A program made the position numbers and the translations under genes. A stretch of 64,000 nt of DNA from Streptomyces sp. S4.7 (lineage in GTDB: Bacteria > Actinomycetota > Actinomycetes > Streptomycetales > Streptomycetaceae). Shown here one piece after another: positions 34,433 to 44,082 of the stretch (within the stretch, counting starts at the first letter, position 1; each line of letters begins with the position of its first letter). The DNA is taken from contig NZ_CP048397.1 of the NCBI RefSeq assembly GCF_010384365.1, forward strand, positions 5,456,001 to 5,520,000, written 5' to 3'. The notes under the pieces were generated by a model that made no database searches, had not been told where the DNA came from, and was given only the letters and a program-made list of their open reading frames with translations.

Positions 34433-36037
34433 GTGAGCTCGCGTTCCAACGAAAAGCCGGTTGTACTCATCGCCGAAGAGCTGTCGCCCGCCACTGTCGA
34501 CGCGCTCGGCCCGGACTTCGAGATCAGGCACTGCAACGGCGCCGATCGCGCCGAACTGCTGCCCGCCATCGCCGACGTGGACGCGATCCTCGTCCGCTCC
34601 GCGACCAAGGTCGACGCCGAGGCCGTCGCCGCGGCGAAGAAGCTGAGGGTCGTCGCCCGCGCCGGTGTCGGTCTCGACAACGTCGACGTCTCCGCCGCCA
34701 CCAAGGCCGGCGTCATGGTCGTCAACGCGCCGACCTCCAACATCATCACCGCCGCCGAGCTGGCCTGCGGTCTGCTGGTGGCCACGGCGCGCAACATCCC
34801 GCAGGCCAACACCGCCCTGAAGAACGGCGAGTGGAAGCGCAGCAAGTACACGGGCGTCGAGCTGAGCGAGAAGACGCTCGGCGTCGTCGGCCTCGGCCGC
34901 ATCGGTGTCCTGGTCGCGCAGCGCATGTCGGCGTTCGGGATGAAGATCGTCGCGTACGACCCCTACGTGCAGCCCGCGCGAGCCGCGCAGATGGGCGTCA
35001 AGCTGCTCTCGCTGGACGAGCTGCTGGAGGTGTCGGACTTCATCACCGTGCACCTGCCGAAGACCCCCGAGACCCTGGGCCTGATCGGGGACGAGGCGCT
35101 GCACAAGGTCAAGCCGACTGTGCGGATCGTCAACGCCGCACGCGGCGGGATCGTGGACGAGGAGGCCCTGGCCTCCGCGCTCAAGGAGGGTCGCGTCGCG
35201 GGCGCCGGTCTGGACGTCTACGCGAAGGAGCCCTGCACGGACTCCCCGCTGTTCCAGTTCGACCAGGTCGTCTGCACCCCGCACCTCGGCGCGTCGACGG
35301 ACGAGGCGCAGGAGAAGGCGGGCGTGTCGGTCGCCAGGTCGGTGCGCCTCGCGCTCGCCGGTGAGCTCGTGCCCGACGCGGTCAACGTCCAGGGCGGGGT
35401 CATCGCCGAGGACGTACGGCCGGGTCTGCCGCTCGCCGAGAAGCTGGGCCGGATCTTCACGGCGCTGGCGGGCGAGGTCGCCGTACGCCTCGATGTCGAG
35501 GTCTACGGCGAGATCACGCAGCACGATGTGAAGGTGCTCGAACTGTCCGCGCTGAAGGGCGTGTTCGAGGATGTCGTCGACGAGACGGTGTCCTACGTGA
35601 ACGCCCCGCTGTTCGCGCAGGAGCGCGGCGTGGAGGTACGCCTCACGACGTCGAGCGAGTCGCCCGACCACCGCAACGTGGTCACCGTGCGGGGCACGCT
35701 CTCGGGCGGCGAGGACGTGTCGGTCTCCGGCACGCTGGCCGGTCCGAAGCACCTGCAGAAGATCGTCGCGATCGGTGAGTACGACGTCGACGTGTCCCTG
35801 GCCGACCACATGGTCGTCCTGCGGTACGAGGACCGTCCGGGTGTCGTCGGCACCGTCGGCCGGATCCTCGGTGAGGCGGGGCTCAACATCGCGGGGATGC
35901 AGGTCTCGCGCGCGGAGGAGGGCGGCGAGGCACTGGTCGTCCTGTCCGTCGACGACAACGTGCCGCCGGCGGTGCTGGCGGAGATCTCCGCCGAGATCGG
36001 TGCGAACTCGGCGCGTTCGGTGGATCTGACCGACTGA
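34433..36037 (+). CDS. serA: D-3-phosphoglycerate dehydrogenase
   Basis: A 534-residue type I phosphoglycerate dehydrogenase, the first step of serine synthesis. NAD-binding GLGRIG is at about 153-158. Catalytic residues lie in NAARGGIVDE (Arg), DVYAKEP (Glu) and TPHLGAS (His). The intervening ASB domain (about 320-450) and C-terminal ACT domain (about 460-534) are the long actinobacterial form that allows serine feedback. GTG 34433 follows GAGGA. The gene is followed by a strong terminator. Confidence 0.97.
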   Translation: MSSRSNEKPVVLIAEELSPATVDALGPDFEIRHCNGADRAELLPAIADVDAILVRSATKVDAEAVAAAKKLRVVARAGVGLDNVDVSAATKAGVMVVNAPTSNIITAAELACGLLVATARNIPQANTALKNGEWKRSKYTGVELSEKTLGVVGLGRIGVLVAQRMSAFGMKIVAYDPYVQPARAAQMGVKLLSLDELLEVSDFITVHLPKTPETLGLIGDEALHKVKPTVRIVNAARGGIVDEEALASALKEGRVAGAGLDVYAKEPCTDSPLFQFDQVVCTPHLGASTDEAQEKAGVSVARSVRLALAGELVPDAVNVQGGVIAEDVRPGLPLAEKLGRIFTALAGEVAVRLDVEVYGEITQHDVKVLELSALKGVFEDVVDETVSYVNAPLFAQERGVEVRLTTSSESPDHRNVVTVRGTLSGGEDVSVSGTLAGPKHLQKIVAIGEYDVDVSLADHMVVLRYEDRPGVVGTVGRILGEAGLNIAGMQVSRAEEGGEALVVLSVDDNVPPAVLAEISAEIGANSARSVDLTD

Positions 36038-36061
36038 TCGGCCGCGCCCGACCGTTGAACA

Positions 36062-36102
36062 CGGCGAGGGGCCCCGGGAGAGCATCCCGGGGCCCCTCGC
36101 CG
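36062..36102 (+). terminator. serA terminator hairpin
   Basis: An 18-base perfect stem (36062-36079 with 36085-36102, core GAGGGGCCCCGGGA) has a 5-base loop. The rest of the gap to 36326 shows no convincing gene. It contains a tandem duplication of GCGCTCGGCCAGG near 36163-36189. Confidence 0.8.
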
Positions 36103-36326
36103 CGTCCCTCACCGCGCCGCGGGCGGGGGCGGTCTGTCGGTGGCGACGGGCGTCCGCGCCGGCCGCTCGGCCAGGGCGCTCGGCCAGGGCGCGGCGAGTC
36201 CCGCGTTCGAACGTGCCACGGGCGCTTCCGAGCGTCGACTCGCCAAGACGGTGCGGGAGTTGGCCGCCAACAGCGGACTCGCGCCGCTCATGCCCGACAG
36301 GCCCGCGAGGGGTCGCCGTCGCCCGG

Positions 36327-37577
36327 TCAGCCGGTCTTCTCGGCGCGTGCGAGAAGGTCCGTCAGGGGCACGTCCGTGTCGGCGAGTTCGTTCGCGTCGA
36401 CCGTCCGGCCGGAGGTGACGAGGTCGCGGATCGGGTCGGTGACGTCCCAGACGTTGACGTTCATCCCGGCCAGCACACGACCTCCGGCGAGCCAGAACGC
36501 GATGAACTCCCGCGTCTGCGTCGAGCCGCGGAAGACGACCTGGTCGTAGGAGCCGGGTTCGGCGTAGCCGGTGTACTCCATGCCCAAGTCGTACTGATCG
36601 GTGAAGAAGTAGGGCACGCGGTCGTACGTCACGTCCTGGCCGAGCATCGTCTTCGCCGCGGTCCGGGGCTGGTTGAGGGCGTTGGCCCAGTGCTCGACGC
36701 GGATGTGCTTGCCCAGCAACGGGTGGAAGGCGTTGGCGACGTCCCCCGCGGCGTGGACGTCCGGCCGGGACGTGAGCAGATGGGCGTCGACGCGGATGCC
36801 GTTGTCGACCTCCAGGCCGGCCGCCGCGGCGAGTCGGGTGTTGGGGGTGATGCCGACGCCGACGATCACCGCGTCGGTGTCGAGGCGGCTGCCGTCGGCC
36901 AGCAGCACACCGGTCGCCCGGCCGTCGGTGCCGGTGATTTCCGAGACCTTGACGCCGCAGCGCAGCTCGACCCCGTTATCGGTGTGCAGACGGGCGAAGA
37001 TCCGGGCGGCTTCCCGGCCCAGCACCTGGAGCAGCGGGAGTTCCGCCGTCTCCAGGACCGTGACCTCAAGTCCGGCCGCGCGGGCGGCGGCAGCCGTCTC
37101 CAGGCCGATCCAGCCCGCGCCGATCACCACGACCCGGGACGCGGACCCGAACGTCTCCTTGATGCGGTCGCTGTCGGCGAACCGGCGCAGATGGAGCACC
37201 CCTCCGAGGTCGGCTCCGGGCAGCGACAGACGGCGGGGCGAGGAGCCGGTGGTCAGGAGCAGCTTCGCGTAGCCGACGCGGCCGCCGTCGGAGAGCGTGA
37301 CCTCGTGGGCGGCCGGGTCGATCGCGGTGACCGTGGTGCCCAGCCGCAGATCGACGTCGTGCTCGGCGTACCACCCGGAAGGGTGGACGAAGGCGGTCTC
37401 GCGTTCGTCCTTGCCCTGCAGATAGCCCTTGGAGAGTGGCGGCCGTTCGTAAGGGCGCTCGCTCTCCTCTCCGAGCAGCGCGATCGGGCCGTCGAAGCCC
37501 TCTTCACGGAGGGTCTCCGCTGCCTTCGCTCCGGCCAGGCCGGCTCCGACGATCACGAATGCTGGGTTGGCGGCCAT
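36327..37577 (-). CDS. FAD-dependent ferredoxin/rubredoxin-type reductase
   Basis: A 416-residue flavoprotein of the ferredoxin-NAD(P)+ reductase type (as in P450 and aromatic dioxygenase systems) that moves electrons from NAD(P)H to a ferredoxin. FAD motif GAGLAGAKAAETLRE is near 11-25. RPYERPPLSKGYL is near 42-54. NAD motif VVIGAGWIGLETAAAA is near 149-164. The third motif HAAGDVAN is near 280. The C-terminal reductase domain follows. No ferredoxin or oxygenase gene is nearby. Start ATG 37577 has a purine-rich GGAGAG upstream. The end is convergent with serA. Confidence 0.92.
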   Translation of the reverse strand: MAANPAFVIVGAGLAGAKAAETLREEGFDGPIALLGEESERPYERPPLSKGYLQGKDERETAFVHPSGWYAEHDVDLRLGTTVTAIDPAAHEVTLSDGGRVGYAKLLLTTGSSPRRLSLPGADLGGVLHLRRFADSDRIKETFGSASRVVVIGAGWIGLETAAAARAAGLEVTVLETAELPLLQVLGREAARIFARLHTDNGVELRCGVKVSEITGTDGRATGVLLADGSRLDTDAVIVGVGITPNTRLAAAAGLEVDNGIRVDAHLLTSRPDVHAAGDVANAFHPLLGKHIRVEHWANALNQPRTAAKTMLGQDVTYDRVPYFFTDQYDLGMEYTGYAEPGSYDQVVFRGSTQTREFIAFWLAGGRVLAGMNVNVWDVTDPIRDLVTSGRTVDANELADTDVPLTDLLARAEKTG

Positions 37578-37678
37578 GCTCTCTCCTCTGCTGCGTCGGC
37601 TGCCCGCAGGTCGATGGTGGTGCGCTCGGCGATCGGGTCCCTGTCGGCGGCGCGCGCGGCGAGGTCATCGTCGTTCAT
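37553..37678 (-). CDS. Doubtful small ORF overlapping the reductase start
   Basis: A 41-codon frame (MNDDDLAARAADRD at its start) ends 24 bases inside the reductase gene, an arrangement that could allow coupled translation. It has no recognisable RBS and no family resemblance. Listed only because of the overlap. Confidence 0.2.
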   Translation of the reverse strand: MNDDDLAARAADRDPIAERTTIDLRAADAAEERAWPPTQHS

Positions 37679-37750
37679 GACGGTGGTCCGGGGGCGGTTG
37701 GTCTGTTCACCGGTGTGTCCGAGCGCGGCCACAGCCGCTCGAGTCATCGG

Positions 37751-37816
37751 TGATCGCGTGCTCGGTGGTGATCGCGTGCTCGGTGAATGGTGCGCCGTGA
37801 CCGGTGACCGGTGACC
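37751..37816. repeat. Short tandem repeats between reductase and transaldolase
   Basis: An 18-base unit, TGATCGCGTGCTCGGTGR, occurs twice in tandem (37751-37768, 37769-37786). It is followed by a 7-base unit, GTGACCG, repeated about three times (37796-37816). No gene covers the block. Confidence 0.8.
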
Positions 37817-37823
37817 GGCGGCG

Positions 37824-38948
37824 TCAGGCGGCGGCCGGGTGTGTGGCGTGCAGCTCCGAGTCCAGTTGCCCGAACAGCTCCTCGCCGGAGGCGGCGAACT
37901 TGCCGACGCCCTCGTCCTCCAGCACCCGCACCACGTCGTCGTAGGACACTCCGACGGCCCCCAGATCGTCCAGCAGCCGCCGGGACGCCGCGTACGTGCC
38001 GTGGACGGTGTCACCGCTGACGCGCCCGTGATCGGCGACCGCGCGCAGGGTCTGCTCCGGCATCGTGTTGACCACCATGGGCGCCACCAGTTCGTCGACG
38101 TAACGGGTGTCGGCGTACGCGGGATCCTTCACCCCGGTGGAGGCCCACAACGGCCGCTGCGGGCGCATCCCGGCCGCCGCCAACGCCTGCCACTCCTCGG
38201 ACGCGGCGGCCCGCTCGAAGTGCTGGTAGGCGAGGCGCGCGTTGGCGATCGCGGCCCGTCCGCGCAGCGCTCGCGCCTCGGGCGTGCCGATCTTGTCCAG
38301 CCGGCTGTCGACCTCGGTGTCCACCCGGCTGACGAAGAAGGAGGCGACCGACGCGATGGACGCCAGGTCACGGCCTGCCGCGCGTGCTCGGGCCATGCCG
38401 TCGAGGAAGGCGCGCCGCACCTGGTCGTAGCGGTCGAGGGAGAAGATCAGCGTCACGTTGACGCTGATGCCCTCCGCGAGCGCGGTGCTGATCGCCTCCA
38501 GCCCGGCCTCGGTGGCGGGGATCTTCACGAACATGTTCGGTCGGTCCACCAGCCACCACAGGGCGCGCGCCTCGGCGATCGTCGCCGCCGTGTCGTGGGC
38601 GACGCGCGGGTCCACCTCCAGCGACACCCGTCCGTCCGCCCCGTCGCCTGCCTCGTACACCGGTCGCAGTACGTCACAGGCCCAGCGCACGTCGAACGCG
38701 GTCAGCGCCCTGACGGCTTCCTCGACCCGTACGCCGCGCCGGGCCAGATCGGCGACCTGTGCGTGGTAGCGGGATCCCGAGCGGATCGCCTTGGCGAAGA
38801 TCGTCGGATTACTGGTGATCCCCACGACCCGCTGTTCGCGCACCAGTTCGGCCAGCTCGCCACCGGCGAGCCGCTCCCGGTTCAGGTCGTCGAGCCAGAT
38901 CGCCACACCTTCGGCGGTCAGCCGGTCCAGGTGGGCATTCATGATCAA
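37824..38948 (-). CDS. tal: Transaldolase
   Basis: A 374-residue transaldolase of the actinobacterial type. It transfers a dihydroxyacetone unit in the pentose phosphate pathway. The Schiff-base Lys142 is in NMFVKIPAT. GITSNPTIFAKAI (43-55) and VNVTLIFSLDRYD (about 163-175) are family signatures. The start could be ATG 38948 or ATG 38939, nine bases downstream. Streptomyces normally carry transaldolase with transketolase and glucose-6-phosphate dehydrogenase, but here it stands alone beside a ferredoxin reductase, so it is probably an extra paralogue. An AT-rich promoter region (39005-39060) precedes it. Confidence 0.93.
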   Translation of the reverse strand: MIMNAHLDRLTAEGVAIWLDDLNRERLAGGELAELVREQRVVGITSNPTIFAKAIRSGSRYHAQVADLARRGVRVEEAVRALTAFDVRWACDVLRPVYEAGDGADGRVSLEVDPRVAHDTAATIAEARALWWLVDRPNMFVKIPATEAGLEAISTALAEGISVNVTLIFSLDRYDQVRRAFLDGMARARAAGRDLASIASVASFFVSRVDTEVDSRLDKIGTPEARALRGRAAIANARLAYQHFERAAASEEWQALAAAGMRPQRPLWASTGVKDPAYADTRYVDELVAPMVVNTMPEQTLRAVADHGRVSGDTVHGTYAASRRLLDDLGAVGVSYDDVVRVLEDEGVGKFAASGEELFGQLDSELHATHPAAA

Positions 38949-39032
38949 CTTTATGCGTCGGTGCGGGGACGTTCGCGCGCCGTCGGGTGGGTCGGAGCTC
39001 CCGCCTCCACGGTAACGCCGATTTACGCTTAT

Positions 39033-39055
39033 TTGACAGGATATTTACTGGATCC
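39033..39055 (-). promoter_or_regulatory. AT-rich candidate promoter of transaldolase
   Basis: On the reverse strand TTGGGG, a 17-base spacer and TCAAAT lie in the most AT-rich stretch of the area, about 85-105 bases before the transaldolase start. Only partial matches to both boxes. Confidence 0.35.
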
Positions 39056-39065
39056 CCAACGGTTC

Positions 39066-40208
39066 TCAGGACCTCAGCCGGGCGGACTCCAGGCGGGCGG
39101 ACTTCAGCGCCATGTGCAGCAGCAGCCGGTCCTCGCCGTCCGCCAGGTCCAGGCCCGTCAGCTGTTCGATGCGGGACAGCCGGTAGTAGAGGGTCTGACG
39201 GTGGATGCCCAGCTCCGACGCCGTACGGCCCGCCTGGCCCGCGAGGTCGAGGTAGACCTCCGCCGTGTGTGTCAGGTCCGTGTGCGCGGGTGTCAGCAGC
39301 GGGCGCACCACCGGGTCGGTGACCGCGGGCACCGAGGTCAGCAGCCGGTACGGGCCGATCTCCGACCACTGGGCGACGGGGCCGTAGCGGGGCTGCGCCG
39401 CCGAGGCGTGGGCCGCCGAGAGCGATTCGTGCCAGGCGTCGGGGAGTTCGGCCAGGCCGCGGCGCGGCGTCGCCGCTCCGGCGGTGGCTTCCGGGCCCGC
39501 GGCGTCACGCAGCCGCTCCGTCGCCGCCAGCGCGGGGCCCAGGGCGTCGGCCGACCGGAGCCGTACGAGCAGGGCCAGCGACAGATCCGGCAGCGTGCAC
39601 AGCGCCGCCGTGCCCGCCACCGCGCGCACCGTCGGGTCCGCGCCCCGCCACGGCGTGACGCACAGCACCACGTGCGGCCCGTCCCCGCCCGGCCCCAGCG
39701 CCGTACGCAGCGCGTCCACCGCCATGTCGCGCTGCCAGCCGCGCTCCGCCATCAGTACGGCACGGAACTCGCGCGCCAGGTCCGTGCCCGCCCGCACCTC
39801 CTCCGCGAGCAGTGCCCCGATCCGCCCCGTCACCTCCATGGCCGCCGCCAATCGGTCGTCGGTGAGGCCCCGGCCGGTGTCGTCGAGCAGCCATACGTAG
39901 CCGAGCACCGTGCCCCGGTGCCGTACGGGCAGACAGATCCGCCCCCGGAAGACCCCGGCGTCCGGCGCGGCGGGGATACGGACGGGGCCGGTCGCCCGGG
40001 TGATACCGAAGCCCTCGAACCAGTCGCGCACCGCGGGGGTGGACTTCCGCGTCAGGATCGACCGCGTCCTGACGGGATCCATCACGCCCTCGTCGTCGCT
40101 GTCGTGCACCCCGAAGGCGATCAGCCCGAAGTCCCGGTTCTCCAGCGTGAGCGGCATGCCGAGCAGCGCCGAGATCTCGTCGACCAGCTCCTGGTAATCG
40201 TCCTTCAT
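39066..40208 (-). CDS. putR: PucR-family regulator of proline catabolism
   Basis: A 380-residue regulator. The N-terminal sensor part (1-130) looks GAF-like, with GTVLGYVWLLDD near 100-111. The C-terminal PucR helix-turn-helix is clear (AGRTASELGIHRQTLYYRLSRIEQLTGLDL, about 332-361). It is divergent from the proline dehydrogenase gene, and the shared region has a perfect 16-base palindrome. By position it is the PutR-like activator known next to Streptomyces put genes. That functional assignment is by context. Confidence 0.85.
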   Translation of the reverse strand: MKDDYQELVDEISALLGMPLTLENRDFGLIAFGVHDSDDEGVMDPVRTRSILTRKSTPAVRDWFEGFGITRATGPVRIPAAPDAGVFRGRICLPVRHRGTVLGYVWLLDDTGRGLTDDRLAAAMEVTGRIGALLAEEVRAGTDLAREFRAVLMAERGWQRDMAVDALRTALGPGGDGPHVVLCVTPWRGADPTVRAVAGTAALCTLPDLSLALLVRLRSADALGPALAATERLRDAAGPEATAGAATPRRGLAELPDAWHESLSAAHASAAQPRYGPVAQWSEIGPYRLLTSVPAVTDPVVRPLLTPAHTDLTHTAEVYLDLAGQAGRTASELGIHRQTLYYRLSRIEQLTGLDLADGEDRLLLHMALKSARLESARLRS

Positions 40209-40229
40209 CCGGATATTCTCGCACCGCCT

Positions 40230-40245
40230 TCAGACATATGTCTGA
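40230..40245. promoter_or_regulatory. 16-bp perfect palindrome, candidate PutR operator
   Basis: TCAGACATATGTCTGA is a perfect palindrome 22 bases before the putR start and about 138 bases before putB. A possible putB -10, TAGATT, is at 40301-40306. Confidence 0.65.
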
Positions 40246-40383
40246 GATCCCGGCCACGGATGCGTGACAGGTGTCGATGGCAGAGGATCGGAGCGGTCCC
40301 TAGATTTCGCAGTGGTTCTCCGTGCCGCGGCCGGGCGTTCGCGCCCCGTACGGCCTGCTCGTTCTCTTCCGTGGAGGTGCCCT

Positions 40384-41310
40384 GTGCTGGGTCCCGTGAT
40401 TCTCGCCGCGTCGCGCAGCGACACGATGCGGCGCGTCGTCTCGGCCGCGCCGGTCACCAGGCCCGTCGTGCACCGTTTCATCGCCGGCGAGACCGTCGAC
40501 GGTACGACGCCCGTCATCCAGGACATGGCCGACAGCGGCCTCGAAGTCACCATGGACGTCCTCGGCGAGGACATCACGGACCCGGCCGAGGCACTGCACG
40601 CCCGCGACGCCTACCTGAAGCTGATCGAGGCCCTCGCGCCGCTGGGCCTCGGCACCCGCGCCGAGATGTCGGTGAAGCTCTCCTCCTTCGGACAGACCCT
40701 GCGCGGCGGCCACGACCTCGCGCTGCGCAACATCACCACCGTCGTCGAGGCGGCCTCCGAGATCGGCACCACCGTTACGCTGGACATGGAGGATCACACG
40801 ACCGTCGATTCGACGCTCGCCATCCACTCCACGCTGCGTGAGCGCTTCCCGGAGACCGGCGCCGTCGTCCAGTCGTACCTCTTCCGTACGGAGGACGACT
40901 GCCGCGCGCTCGCGGCTTCGGGCTCGCGAGTACGGCTCGTCAAGGGCGCCTACAAGGAACCCGCACGCGTCGCGCACCAGGACAAGGGCGAGGTCGACAA
41001 GGCGTACGTGCGCTGCCTCAAGACCCTGATGGCCGGCGAAGGACACCCGATGATCGGGACGCACGACCCGCGCCTGATCGCGATCTCGCAGGAGCTCGCG
41101 ATACGGGCCGGACGCACGCCCGACGCGTACGAGTTCCAGATGCTCTACGGCATCCGGGAGGCCGAGCAGCGCCGTCTGGCCGCCGAGGGCCACCGGGTGC
41201 GTGTCTACATCGCGTACGGCACCGACTGGTACGGCTACTTCATGCGCCGGCTGGCGGAACGCCCCGCCAACCTCGCCTTCTTCCTGCGCTCGCTCGCCAC
41301 CCGCGGCTGA
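40384..41310 (+). CDS. putB: Proline dehydrogenase
   Basis: A 308-residue monofunctional FAD-linked proline dehydrogenase, the first step of proline breakdown to glutamate. Barrel motifs include EMSVKLSSFGQ (about 93-103), VTLDMEDHT (about 130-138), VRLVKGAYKEP (about 184-194) and the C-terminal YGIREAEQRRLAAEGHRVRVYIAYGTDWYGYFMRRLAERP stretch, with the RRxxE-type substrate-binding arginines. GTG 40384 has GGAGGTG six bases upstream. It is 78 bases before pruA, same strand. Confidence 0.95.
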   Translation: MLGPVILAASRSDTMRRVVSAAPVTRPVVHRFIAGETVDGTTPVIQDMADSGLEVTMDVLGEDITDPAEALHARDAYLKLIEALAPLGLGTRAEMSVKLSSFGQTLRGGHDLALRNITTVVEAASEIGTTVTLDMEDHTTVDSTLAIHSTLRERFPETGAVVQSYLFRTEDDCRALAASGSRVRLVKGAYKEPARVAHQDKGEVDKAYVRCLKTLMAGEGHPMIGTHDPRLIAISQELAIRAGRTPDAYEFQMLYGIREAEQRRLAAEGHRVRVYIAYGTDWYGYFMRRLAERPANLAFFLRSLATRG

Positions 41311-41388
41311 GCACCCGTCACGACGGCGCCACCGCCGCCCACGACCGTCGACCGTGAACCGTCTACTGATCAAGGAGATTCGGCAACC

Positions 41389-43020
<1,632 letters not shown>

Positions 43021-43104
43021 GCCGCCCCGGCCCGTCGGCCCCACAACCCCCGCCCCCGTGCCGGCCCGAACCCCGGTTCGGGGGCGGTGTCTTCCTGACA
43101 AAGA

Positions 43105-43156
43105 GGTCGTGCCGGTGCCCTCACCTCCGTACGGAGGTGAGGGCACCGGCACGACC
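43105..43156. terminator. 52-bp perfect palindrome, bidirectional terminator
   Basis: Positions 43105-43130 and 43131-43156 are exact reverse complements (centre CCTCCGTACGGAGG). It lies between convergent pruA and the DUF1206 gene, so it should act in both directions. No T tract. Confidence 0.85.
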
Positions 43157-43168
43157 CGGTTGCCCGGC

Positions 43169-44002
43169 TCAGACCTTGCGGTAGCGCGCCATGCCGAACG
43201 AGAACATCCCGAAGAGCACCAGCCCCAGCGCCACCAGCACGAGCAGCCAGGGACCGGCGGGGGTGTCCGTGAACGAGCGCAGCGTGGCGTCGAAGCCCTT
43301 CGCCTTGTCGGGCTCGTAGTCCATGGCCGCCTTGATCACGAACCAGCCCAGCGCCGCGAACAGCACCCCGCGCGCGAGTCCGCCGCCGACCCCGGTCACG
43401 TCGATGTAGCGCTTCGCCCCCCGGGACATCTGACCGAGCTTGAGGTGCTTGTGGTACGACCGCTTCGCGGCGCGCACCCCGATCCACAGACCGGCGCCCA
43501 GGATCCCGATACCGGCGGCGCCGACCAGCCACTGACCGGCGGGCAGCTCCATCGCCTTGGCCGTGACGTCCTGCGACTGCTGGTCGCCCGACGAACCGCC
43601 CTTGTCACCGGCGGCGAAGGTGAGGACCGAGTAGGCCACGAAGCCGTAGAAGAGGAAGCGCCCGGCCGACAGCAGCCGCGTGCTCGTCTTGTGGCCGTCG
43701 GGCCCCGAAGCGCCGAACAGCGCCTCGGACAGCCGCCACAGGCACATTCCGACGAGACCGATTCCCAGTGCCCACAGGACGAACGAGCCCATGGGCTTCT
43801 CGCCGATCTCGGCCAGCGCGCCACCGCGGTCGGCCTGCTGTCCGCCGCCTCCGAACGCGATCTGCAACGCCAGCAACCCGATCAGCAGATAGATGACGCC
43901 GCGCGCGGCGAAACCCCAGCGTGCCGCGGCGTCCATCGCCGAACTGTTCGCCGCCTGACGGCCCTTGCCACGGCCTCTGAGTGACATCGTGTCTGCGTTC
44001 AT
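43169..44002 (-). CDS. DUF1206 membrane protein
   Basis: A 277-residue membrane protein with three tandem two-helix units typical of DUF1206. The first begins WGFAARGVIYLLIGLLALQIAF (about 29-50). The second is near LLSAGRFLFYGFVAYSVLTFA (about 109-129). The third is near GGGLARGVLFAALGWFVIKAA (about 202-222). Each unit ends in a helix such as WLLVLVALGLVLFGMFSF. Function unknown. Start ATG 44002 has GGGAGGG upstream. Confidence 0.87.
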   Translation of the reverse strand: MNADTMSLRGRGKGRQAANSSAMDAAARWGFAARGVIYLLIGLLALQIAFGGGGQQADRGGALAEIGEKPMGSFVLWALGIGLVGMCLWRLSEALFGASGPDGHKTSTRLLSAGRFLFYGFVAYSVLTFAAGDKGGSSGDQQSQDVTAKAMELPAGQWLVGAAGIGILGAGLWIGVRAAKRSYHKHLKLGQMSRGAKRYIDVTGVGGGLARGVLFAALGWFVIKAAMDYEPDKAKGFDATLRSFTDTPAGPWLLVLVALGLVLFGMFSFGMARYRKV

Positions 44003-44082
44003 TTGGCACCCTCCCCATCGTCCGTCGAGTGCCCCCGACTCGGGCGCGGAAACGGGGCCCGGAAACGGCGCGGCGGGTCGGC

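Noticed and set aside
36109..36291. 60-codon reverse frame after the ferredoxin reductase
   Set aside because: Low-complexity Ala/Pro/Arg translation, no RBS. Probably chance.
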